Positions 1 to 5,757 of a stretch of DNA of 6,759 nucleotides are shown in pieces. The stretch comes from Candidatus Doudnabacteria bacterium (GTDB taxonomy: Bacteria; Patescibacteriota; Doudnabacteria; UBA920): positions 1 to 6,759 of the forward strand of contig JAEUSE010000054.1 of assembly GCA_016788805.1 (NCBI GenBank), written 5' to 3'. Within the stretch, counting starts at the first letter, position 1, and each line of letters begins with the position of its first letter. A program made the translations under genes and the position numbers. The notes under the pieces were generated by a model. The model did no database searches, had not been told where the DNA came from, and saw only the letters and a list, made by a program, of their open reading frames with translations.

Positions 1-1
1 T

Positions 2-1138
2 TTAACGAGTAACGATGGTATTTTGTATGGGATTAATCGGCATAACAACAGTTTGATATTGTTTGACCGGTTTAAAATGGAAAACGCGAATTTTGTTATT
101 TTCGCAAAATCTGGTGCCGGCAAGTCTTATGCTATTAAATTAGAAATTTTGCGGAGCTTAATGGTGGGCACCGAAGTAATTGTGATTGACCCGGAAAACG
201 AATACGAACACTTGGCGGAAGCGGTTGGCGGAAGTTTTGTGAATATTTCTTTAAACTCTCCTTCCCGCATTAACCCCTTTGACTTACCGCGCGGTATGGA
301 AGGGGAAAGTCAAGAAGATATCATGCGCAGCGCCGTTATTTTTTTGTTGGGATTGATGAATTTATTGCTCGGCAAGCTCGATCCGACTGAGGAAGCGCTC
401 ATGGATAAGGCAATCTGGCAAACGTACGCAAAAAAGGACATTACACCGAGTACTGATATTGCCGGTGTTGAGTTTCCGGTTATGGGTGACTTGGTCGAGG
501 TATTGTCCGGCATGGTGGGAGCCGAGAGCCTGGCTCAGCGTTTGTCCAAATACACTGAAGGAACATTTTCTGGCATTTTTGATCAACAGAGTAATATTGG
601 TCTTACCAATCAGCTGGTGGTATTTTCGATACGGGATTTAGAAGACTTGTTGCGTCCCATAGCCATGTTTATTTTGGTTAACCATGTGTGGAATATCGTC
701 AGGAGTGAGTTGAAGCGACGCATATTGGTTTTAGACGAAGCGTGGGTCATGATGCAACACGAAGACACGGCAAGATTTGTATTCGGCATTGCCAAACGAT
801 GTAGAAAGTACTACTTGGGTCTGACGACTATTACGCAGGACGTGGCAGACTTTATGGCAAGCCCGTTCGGCAGGCCGATTGTGACCAACTCTTCCATTCA
901 GTTGTTACTGAAGCAAAGTCCGGCCTCCGTGGGGATTATTGCCGACACATTTTTCCTGACCGAAGGGGAAAAGTATTTACTACTTGAAAGCGAAGTCGGA
1001 GAGGGCATTTTCTTCGCAGGCTTAAAGCATGCGGCCATTAAGGTGTATGCGTCCTATATTGAAGACCAGATTATTACCACAGACCCGAAGCAGTTGCTGG
1101 AGATTAAAGATCAGAAAGAAACCATGGCAGCGCAATAG
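2..1138 (+). CDS. VirB4-like type IV secretion/conjugation ATPase, C-terminal part (5' end outside window)
   Basis: This is the ATPase domain of a VirB4/TraC-like motor, which uses ATP hydrolysis at the inner membrane to power type IV secretion or conjugation machinery. The frame is open to the left edge (378 codons visible), so the TTG at 23 is probably internal: the residues before it continue the same conserved block. Numbering from that TTG, the Walker A motif AKSGAGKS is at residues 28-35. An INPFDL motif typical of VirB4 is at 83-88. Walker B ILVLDE is at 234-239, followed by AW. The TTITQD motif is at 268-273, and NSSIQ at 289-293. The N-terminal VirB4 domain lies outside the window. 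The gene ends in TAG, and no terminator follows. A 165-bp gap separates it from an unknown membrane protein on the same strand. It could instead be a related HerA/TraG-type ATPase, but the INPFDL and LDEAW context favours VirB4. Confidence 0.9.
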   Translation, partial: LTSNDGILYGINRHNNSLILFDRFKMENANFVIFAKSGAGKSYAIKLEILRSLMVGTEVIVIDPENEYEHLAEAVGGSFVNISLNSPSRINPFDLPRGMEGESQEDIMRSAVIFLLGLMNLLLGKLDPTEEALMDKAIWQTYAKKDITPSTDIAGVEFPVMGDLVEVLSGMVGAESLAQRLSKYTEGTFSGIFDQQSNIGLTNQLVVFSIRDLEDLLRPIAMFILVNHVWNIVRSELKRRILVLDEAWVMMQHEDTARFVFGIAKRCRKYYLGLTTITQDVADFMASPFGRPIVTNSSIQLLLKQSPASVGIIADTFFLTEGEKYLLLESEVGEGIFFAGLKHAAIKVYASYIEDQIITTDPKQLLEIKDQKETMAAQ

Positions 1139-1147
1139 GTGTTAAAC

Positions 1148-1227
1148 AATCCCAGAATGGGAAAGGCCCAACAAGCGCATTCTTTGGTTGGAAGTGGTTG
1201 GCGATGTGATTGTTGAAATCTGGGATT
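1148..1227. repeat. Perfect 9-bp inverted repeat in the spacer after the VirB4-like gene
   Basis: The arms AATCCCAGA (1148-1156) and TCTGGGATT (1219-1227) are exact reverse complements separated by 62 bases. Smaller pairings lie inside: CCAAC (1168-1172) with GTTGG (1187-1191). An alternative pairing overlaps the left arm: AGAATG (1154-1159) with CATTCT (1178-1183). No T-run follows, so this does not look like an intrinsic terminator. It could be a structured RNA leader, an operator pair, or chance. No recognisable promoter pair was found in the 1139-1303 spacer: a TTTAAT at 1243-1248 has no suitably spaced -35. Confidence 0.35.
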
Positions 1228-1303
1228 TATGCGATAGGCGCGTTTAATTCCTACCACCGCTGTTCGTTTTAACCGGCAAGACGGCTTCCGCAATCAGCTC
1301 ATT

Positions 1304-3022
1304 ATGATCGATGATCCTAACAAAGATTACATAGGTTCAGGAAGTGGAGTGGCGGGTAATGGTCCCGCGACTCCTGTTTCTTTGTCGTCGAAACAAGCAG
1401 CTGCTATTCAGGCCGCGGTTGCTTCGGCATTTCAACAGTTGCAAGCGCAACAACCCGTTGCAGATGCTCAGACGCTGAAGGACCAGCTGTACGAGCTTGT
1501 TCGGGAAATGTCCACCTCCGGGCAGGTGTTGTTGGATCCGCGCGCGGTTATAGAACGGTGGCAGCAGACTCACCGAGGTGGTGCTCAGCAGCCCATAAGC
1601 CGTTCGGTAGATGGGCAGGCCCCCGCGGTAGAGACCCCATCCAAACCAGCTGAGTTTACGCCCACACAGACCGATGCGCGCCCGATACAGCCGACGATCG
1701 CTTCTGCTCAAGAGCAGTCGAGGGCGGTTGGTGGGGTACCGGAAGGTGTGGATTCAACCACCGTCCAACCGGATGACGGGTTAACAACTGCGGCATCGGC
1801 AGACGAAGCTCCGGCCGAGGGCGGTAGTGATGCCTCGGCTTCGGTGGGAGAGGGAGAGGTTGTCGATTCACAAGCTTCCGGCGCGGCTGATGACGCTGGG
1901 GTCTCGGGGCAGGCAATGTCGTCTGCGGGAGAGCCACGCGAATCCGGCCCACCCCCAGACAATAGCTCGGTCGGCAAAGCTGCCGATACTCAGGCCAAGC
2001 CCGATGCTTTATCTGAGAACCAAAAGCCTGAAAATTCGACCCCCGGCCCTGATTCTGAACAATCGACCGGTGGGCAAAACAAATCTTCAAATGACGAAAC
2101 TGCGCCGGTTGGCCCAGCTCCCGATTCAGAATCCGCCATTCCTTCGAAGCAGCTTGAAGCGGCCGGACATGCTGAGCATGACGGCCCAACTGATGCGCGA
2201 AATCAGAATACTGCTGCCGCTTCGCAAAGCCGACAGGATGCCGGCGTCCCATCGTCCCACGAGACCGGAACGGGTGGCTCGAGCCAAGAGCCTAGCGGAC
2301 AGGTCGGTGACTCCGCACCGGAAAAGCAGGGCTTGCCGACGGGTGCCCGCGATCGTTTTAAACGTGGGTTTGAGGATCGTAAGTCTGGCAAGGGTTTTAA
2401 GGACGCCTATAATGCCCGAAAATTGCCCCCTGGCGGTACGGCGGCAAAAGGCTTGGGCGAAAGCGCCGCCAAGGGGGCTGCGGAAAACCTTGCCAAAGAA
2501 GGCGCGAAAGAGGTTGCCGCTACCGCCGCGAAAACGGCGGCAAAAGAGGGGGTAAAAGATACTGCCAAGCTTGCGTCGAAAACTACTCCGGTTGGGCTTT
2601 TGACAGATGTTGACGCGAAAGGGGCCTATAAAGCAGCAAAAGATTTAAAGGATTTTAAGGTGGTAAGCGCCGCCAAGGGGGTAACCCAGTCCGCTGCGGT
2701 CACTTTATTTCGAGTATCGTACGACCCCTGGGTGATAGGGTTCACATGGGGCCTGTCTTTAATTGTTACGCTAGTTGTGGGTAGTGTGATTTTTTTCATG
2801 CCGAGTAGTAGTATGACTTTCCTGGAACGGCTTCTAGTGGTGGCCCTTTGGATACTGCTTTTGCTTATTGTATTGTTGGTGCTCGGCTTAACACTCATTA
2901 GTTTGTGTAACGGGCCGGCGGGTTGGGCGGTGTGGGCAGCATCATGGATTTCTGATACCGCGGCGGATATAAACAAGTTTTGTGAGCCAATTGGGGCTCT
3001 GCAGGCCGCGACGAAAAGATAG
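1304..3022 (+). CDS. Hypothetical low-complexity protein with Lys/Ala-rich region and two C-terminal membrane helices
   Basis: No family was recognised. Residues 1-26 are Gly/Ser-rich. Residues about 27-88 look helical (Ala/Gln-rich, then a KDQLYELVREM-like segment). Residues about 90-345 are a long Ser/Pro/Gln/Gly/Asp-rich stretch expected to be disordered. Residues about 349-470 are basic and Ala/Lys-rich with irregular AAKxxAK-type repeats, resembling LEA-like or amphipathic helices. Two strongly hydrophobic segments follow at about 477-499 and 510-534. The tail is Trp-rich and has cysteines at 535 and 560. ATG 1304 is the only standard start near the 5' end: the frame is open back to 1238 but has no ATG, GTG or TTG there, and there is no Shine-Dalgarno sequence. 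It ends in TAG. Base composition is visibly more GC-rich than the flanking genes, as expected from its Ala/Gly/Pro content. Its position after the VirB4-like gene suggests an accessory or pore-like part of that machinery, but this is inference only. Confidence 0.8.
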   Translation: MIDDPNKDYIGSGSGVAGNGPATPVSLSSKQAAAIQAAVASAFQQLQAQQPVADAQTLKDQLYELVREMSTSGQVLLDPRAVIERWQQTHRGGAQQPISRSVDGQAPAVETPSKPAEFTPTQTDARPIQPTIASAQEQSRAVGGVPEGVDSTTVQPDDGLTTAASADEAPAEGGSDASASVGEGEVVDSQASGAADDAGVSGQAMSSAGEPRESGPPPDNSSVGKAADTQAKPDALSENQKPENSTPGPDSEQSTGGQNKSSNDETAPVGPAPDSESAIPSKQLEAAGHAEHDGPTDARNQNTAAASQSRQDAGVPSSHETGTGGSSQEPSGQVGDSAPEKQGLPTGARDRFKRGFEDRKSGKGFKDAYNARKLPPGGTAAKGLGESAAKGAAENLAKEGAKEVAATAAKTAAKEGVKDTAKLASKTTPVGLLTDVDAKGAYKAAKDLKDFKVVSAAKGVTQSAAVTLFRVSYDPWVIGFTWGLSLIVTLVVGSVIFFMPSSSMTFLERLLVVALWILLLLIVLLVLGLTLISLCNGPAGWAVWAASWISDTAADINKFCEPIGALQAATKR

Positions 3023-3075
3023 GTAAAATGGAATTTCTATGTTCAAGTTTGCCCGATGATTTTCCAGGTAACATA

Positions 3076-3084
3076 TGGTATACT
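3076..3084 (+). promoter_or_regulatory. Extended -10 promoter candidate for the beta-propeller gene
   Basis: TGG followed by TATACT (hexamer at 3079-3084) fits the extended -10 pattern TGnTATAAT with one mismatch. Transcription would start near 3091 and give a leader of about 30 nt before ATG 3121. No good -35 lies 16-18 bp upstream, which is tolerated by extended -10 promoters. The perfect TTGACA at 3096-3101 has no matching -10 at the right distance and is probably incidental. Confidence 0.5.
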
Positions 3085-3120
3085 AAAAATACGTTTTGAC
3101 ATCAGTTCGGAAACACAAGC

Positions 3121-4296
3121 ATGAATAAAAAAGCTATTACTATTTTAGGGGCAATTTTTTTGCTTATTGTGGGCACCTTAGGGGTTCTCATTTATCAACG
3201 ACGTTCGAGTACCACTACGACACCTCCGCCTCCGCCCGTAACGGTTACACCCACCCCAACCCCCACACCCACCCCAGAACCTACACCTCCGCCGGTCGAT
3301 CCAAATCCAACACCTACCCCTACGCCTACTCCGCCACCCGGGGGACAGGGTAGTCTTTCGGTTTTAAAGGTAACCGATGATGAAGTGATAAGCCCTGTGT
3401 TGTTTTACCAGGGTAACGGTATAGCATACTTTAATTCTCAAGGCCAGCTGTTTCAGGCCGACTTGGATTCTACCAGTGGGCAAATAAAATTGACCAATAA
3501 ACGGGAGCTTGCGGTGCCTGCTAAGGGCGGTGTAAGTAAGGTTATTTGGCCGGCCGCGGGTAATAACTATTTAGTTCAAACACAGAATAACTTTGGCCAG
3601 AATGTGTGGAGTGTGTATGCGAGTGACAAGGGGGCGTATATAGATTTGCCCGGCCAAATTACCGCGGTAAACTGGATGCCGGACGGCGAGCAGCTGTTGT
3701 ATTTTTGGTTGGAGGACGGAAAAACCAATTTAAACATATCACCGGTTGACTTAAGTACATGGCAGACCATAACCGATATATGGGAAAATGATAATGACTT
3801 AAGCATATCCCCCGACGGTAAAACTATTTTGTTTTGGCGCAAGGGGAACTCCGGTTCCTCCAATGCTATTAATCTGATGACTCCGGACGGAAAGCTGTTT
3901 CGCTCGGTGGTAAAAGAAGGGTTCAACCAAGGCGGAGTTTGGAGTCCGGATAGTAAGAAATTTGCTTTCAATAGAAAAGGACCAAACGGCCAATTGCAGC
4001 TGTGGGTCGGTAATTTATTTACCGGTGAGGTACAAAACATGAGCGTAGAGACCGCTGTGAGTGAAATTATGTGGAGTCAGGATAGTAAAACTTTGTATGT
4101 TCCTTCCGCAGCCAACGGTGTGGCACAGCTGGTGAGGATAGATGTACCGACTGCGGCCAGTCAAGTGATAAGTATGGATACCGCAGCTTCGCCCACGGAG
4201 CTCTTTATGACCGCCAGCGGAAAAGAAATATTTTTTAAAGACAAACAGGGTTCGGGCTTGTATTACGTAGATATAAGCGGAGTTTCGGTTAAATAA
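3121..4296 (+). CDS. Membrane-anchored TolB/PD40-like beta-propeller protein with Pro/Thr stalk
   Basis: The 391-residue protein starts with a short positive N-terminus (MNKK) and one hydrophobic segment at about residues 5-25, followed by QRR. This suggests a signal anchor with the rest outside the cytoplasm. Residues about 31-75 form a Thr/Pro-rich stalk. Residues about 78-391 are beta-rich with repeated propeller signatures: WMPDGEQLLYF, ISPDGKTILFW, WSPDSKKFAF and WSQDSKTLYV. These match the x-SPDG-k-i-x-F pattern of TolB-like/PD40 blades. Such propellers usually bind protein or peptide partners, and no catalytic site is apparent. ATG 3121 is chosen because it gives the signal anchor and lies just downstream of the promoter candidate; there is no Shine-Dalgarno sequence. 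It ends in TAA. It sits between the unknown membrane protein and radA, each with its own spacer, so it may be transcribed alone. The partner is unknown. Confidence 0.85.
   Translation: MNKKAITILGAIFLLIVGTLGVLIYQRRSSTTTTPPPPPVTVTPTPTPTPTPEPTPPPVDPNPTPTPTPTPPPGGQGSLSVLKVTDDEVISPVLFYQGNGIAYFNSQGQLFQADLDSTSGQIKLTNKRELAVPAKGGVSKVIWPAAGNNYLVQTQNNFGQNVWSVYASDKGAYIDLPGQITAVNWMPDGEQLLYFWLEDGKTNLNISPVDLSTWQTITDIWENDNDLSISPDGKTILFWRKGNSGSSNAINLMTPDGKLFRSVVKEGFNQGGVWSPDSKKFAFNRKGPNGQLQLWVGNLFTGEVQNMSVETAVSEIMWSQDSKTLYVPSAANGVAQLVRIDVPTAASQVISMDTAASPTELFMTASGKEIFFKDKQGSGLYYVDISGVSVK
3247..3339 (+). repeat. Pro-Thr coding repeat (stalk of the propeller protein)
   Basis: The stretch encodes two runs of alternating Thr-Pro (residues 43-52 and 63-71) separated by an EPTPPPVDPN-like segment. 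The DNA is a C-rich run of ACN/CCN codons with varied third bases, so it is an imperfect microrepeat. It probably acts as an extended spacer that holds the propeller away from the membrane. Such tracts can change in length by slippage in six-base units without losing the frame. Confidence 0.7.
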
Positions 4297-4307
4297 ACGT
4301 AGTATTT

Positions 4308-4317
4308 AGTATATACT
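4308..4317. repeat. 10-bp perfect palindrome AGTATATACT after the propeller gene
   Basis: AGTATATACT equals its own reverse complement and lies 12 bp after the propeller stop codon. It contains TATACT (4312-4317), the same hexamer as the -10 candidate upstream of the propeller gene, so it could be a weak second promoter for radA. It could also be a small operator or a chance AT-rich palindrome. It is too weak to be a terminator. Confidence 0.25.
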
Positions 4318-4355
4318 TTTAGAGACTGAGAGATTTTTAGGGATTAGGAGATTTA

Positions 4356-4383
4356 TTGCCGACTGGCGGTAACCTCTGATAAT
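4356..4383 (+). promoter_or_regulatory. radA: Sigma70-type promoter candidate for radA
   Basis: A -35-like TTGCCG (4356-4361, four of six matches to TTGACA) is followed after 16 bp by GATAAT (4378-4383, five of six matches to TATAAT). Transcription would start around 4390, giving a leader of about 28 nt before ATG 4418. That leader would consist largely of the ACGAGTCTC direct repeat and a T-rich run. The call rests on consensus matching alone. Confidence 0.45.
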
Positions 4384-4387
4384 CTGT

Positions 4388-4406
4388 ACGAGTCTCAACG
4401 AGTCTC
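4388..4406 (+). repeat. Tandem ACGAGTCTC direct repeat in the radA leader, with upstream complementary arm
   Basis: ACGAGTCTC occurs at 4388-4396 and again at 4398-4406, one base apart (10-bp period). AGTCTCT at 4401-4407 is the exact reverse complement of AGAGACT at 4321-4327, and the first copy (AGTCTC, 4391-4396) can pair with GAGACT (4322-4327) instead. The unit could be a repressor site, or two alternative RNA stems if transcription starts upstream of 4321. Another short direct repeat, GAGATTT, is at 4330-4336 and 4348-4354. Confidence 0.4.
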
Positions 4407-4417
4407 TTAATTTTTTT

Positions 4418-4804
4418 ATGCCTAAAGCAGTGCAACAATTTGTCTGTAGTAACTGTGGTTTTACGGTTAGTCGATGGCAGGGCAAGTGTCCCGAGTGTGA
4501 AAGCTGGAACACGTTTGCTAAGCAGGCGCCGGCAATACACGCAGCTCTGTCCGGGGTAAGTGCTCAGCCGGTACGGCTGCACGCCGCTGGTTTTGTGCGG
4601 GTAGAGCGGATTTCTACCGGAATGGCAGAGCTAGATTTGGTTTTGGGAGGCGGATTGGTACCGGGAAGCTTGGTATTGCTCGGGGGCGACCCGGGTATAG
4701 GTAAATCGACCTTGGCTTTACAAACGGCTTTGTACATGAGTAAAGCGGCATCGTCTGTGCTGTATATATCCGGTGAGGAATCGGCGGAACAAATTAAGTT
4801 GTGA
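4418..4804 (+). CDS. radA: RadA N-terminal fragment: zinc finger and Walker A, ending at the internal TGA
   Basis: If the TGA is a real stop, this frame gives a 128-residue product holding the C4 zinc finger and the P-loop (GDPGIGKS, 90-97), ending in SAEQIKL. It lacks Walker B, the KNRFG motif and the Lon-like domain, so it could not form a complete RecA-type ATPase core. It is unlikely to work alone. It is listed separately because a standard gene caller would report it this way. Confidence 0.6.
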   Translation: MPKAVQQFVCSNCGFTVSRWQGKCPECESWNTFAKQAPAIHAALSGVSAQPVRLHAAGFVRVERISTGMAELDLVLGGGLVPGSLVLLGGDPGIGKSTLALQTALYMSKAASSVLYISGEESAEQIKL

Positions 4805-4825
4805 GCGGACCGCATAGACAAAACA

Positions 4826-5752
4826 GTGGACTTGGAAGTGTTGCCTGAGATAAACTTGGAGACTATAATTGCGACTATTGTGGAGCATGCTCCTGATTTT
4901 GCTATAATTGACTCTATTCAGACGATTGTGAGTAGCGAAGTAAGCGGTGTTACGGGCGGAGTGAGTCAAGTTTCATTCACGACAAACGCTCTCATGAGGT
5001 TGGCCAAGCAGACTAAAACAGCGTTATTGATTATCGGTCACGTCACCAAAGAAGGCATGTTGGCAGGGCCTAAGACGTTGGAGCACATGGTAGATACTGT
5101 TTTGTACTTGGAGGGGGAACGGTTTGCTACATTACGATTATTGCGATGCGTTAAGAATCGGTTTGGCGGCACCGGTGAGGTGGGCGTGTTTGATATGGCA
5201 GAAACCGGTATGACAGAAGTGAGTAATCCGGCCGCGCTCTTTTTAGAACATAGGACCGAAAAAGTTCCGGGGACATGCATTGGGGCTATTCTTGAAGGAA
5301 ATAAGGTTTTGTTGTTGGAAGTTCAGGCGCTTACGAATCCGACTAATTTTGGGTATCCAAAACGAGCCGCCTCCGGCTTTGATAGCAATCGGTTGCAGCT
5401 TCTTTTGGCAATTATGGAAAAACGGTTGGGAGTCAAGCTAGCCAACCAGGACGTATACATAAACGTAACCGGTGGGTTTGAGTTAGACGAACGGGCCGCA
5501 GATTTGCCGATAGTTTTGGCCGTCCTTTCTAGTTTGCATGGTCAGGCTTTGCCCTCTGAGTTAGTCGCGTTCGGTGAAGTGGGTTTGGCGGGTGAAGTTC
5601 GCGGTGTCGCGCAAGTGGAAAAGCGACTCAAAGAGGCGCAGAAACTTGGATTTAGCCAACTTATTACTGCTCAAGTAAGAGGTAAGGGCGGTAAGGGGTC
5701 TACGGTCGACGGTATTCGATTTATTACTGAGTTGTCTCGTCTTTTTGCCTAG
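4826..5752 (+). CDS. radA: RadA C-terminal fragment: Walker B, KNRFG and Lon-like domain
   Basis: This continues the same frame after the TGA. GTG 4826 is the first standard start codon available, giving 308 residues, but no Shine-Dalgarno sequence precedes it. A GTGA overlap at the TGA (GTG 4801) is in a different frame and soon stops. The fragment carries Walker B (IIDSIQ), the GHVTKEG motif, KNRFG and the Lon-protease-like domain, which in RadA lacks protease function. Without the P-loop it should not bind ATP normally. It is probably not an independent gene; it is the remainder of radA. It ends in TAG five bases before the convergent recG stop codon. Confidence 0.6.
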   Translation: MDLEVLPEINLETIIATIVEHAPDFAIIDSIQTIVSSEVSGVTGGVSQVSFTTNALMRLAKQTKTALLIIGHVTKEGMLAGPKTLEHMVDTVLYLEGERFATLRLLRCVKNRFGGTGEVGVFDMAETGMTEVSNPAALFLEHRTEKVPGTCIGAILEGNKVLLLEVQALTNPTNFGYPKRAASGFDSNRLQLLLAIMEKRLGVKLANQDVYINVTGGFELDERAADLPIVLAVLSSLHGQALPSELVAFGEVGLAGEVRGVAQVEKRLKEAQKLGFSQLITAQVRGKGGKGSTVDGIRFITELSRLFA

Positions 5753-5757
5753 TTGTG

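Larger units (their letters stand above)
4418..5752 (+). pseudogene. radA: radA (DNA repair/branch-migration ATPase) interrupted by one in-frame TGA at 4802-4804
   Basis: Read through the TGA, this is a full-length RadA/Sms of 444 codon positions, close to the family's usual 450-460. RadA is a RecA-like ATPase that processes branched recombination intermediates. The order is intact: a C4 zinc finger (Cys 10, 13, 24, 27) with the conserved RWQGKC context, Walker A GDPGIGKS (90-97), the GEES motif before the TGA, Walker B AIID (162-165), the RadA-specific KNRFG (246-250) and a Lon-like C-terminal domain (about 290-444). Codon 129 is TGA where the family has Arg in KLRADR. There is no frameshift, since both sides are in one frame. 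CGA encodes the conserved Arg19 in the same gene, so CGA to TGA is a one-base C-to-T change. ATG 4418 lacks a Shine-Dalgarno sequence but sits correctly before the zinc finger. Either the gene is broken, the TGA is read through, or the base call is wrong. Confidence 0.85.

Noticed and set aside
1243..1248. TTTAAT as a -10 for the 572-residue gene
   Set aside because: No -35-like hexamer lies 16-18 bp upstream. The TTGAAA at 1213-1218 is 24 bp away, too far for a normal promoter.
1656..2252. Long minus-strand open frame (198 codons) inside the 572-residue gene
   Set aside because: It is rich in Arg, Pro, Gln and His, the expected mirror of a GC-rich Ala/Ser/Pro coding frame. It has no recognisable domain and lies wholly inside a better-supported gene.
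2523..2540. GC-rich hairpin CCGCCG-CGAAAA-CGGCGG
   Set aside because: It lies inside the Ala/Lys coding repeats, where GCC/GCG and AAA codons generate such pairings. No T-run follows and the gene continues for about 480 bp, so it is not a terminator.
1827..2555. Plus-strand open frame of 242 codons in a second frame of the same gene
   Set aside because: The Arg/Pro/Leu-rich translation is typical of an out-of-frame read of GC-rich sequence. The main frame has membrane helices and a clean start and stop across the region.
3096..3101. Perfect TTGACA -35 hexamer before the propeller gene
   Set aside because: The sequence 16-18 bp downstream falls on the start codon and has no -10-like hexamer. 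The extended -10 at 3079-3084 is the better promoter candidate.
4801..4848. GTGA stop-start overlap at the radA TGA, suggesting translational coupling
   Set aside because: The GTG at 4801 is in a different frame and reaches a stop after about 15 codons, so it does not restart the RadA frame.
4418..5752. TGA read as glycine (genetic code 25) to make radA intact
   Set aside because: The family residue is Arg, not Gly, and no other TGA occurs in roughly 2,100 sense codons of the window. A lineage with TGA as Gly should show many.
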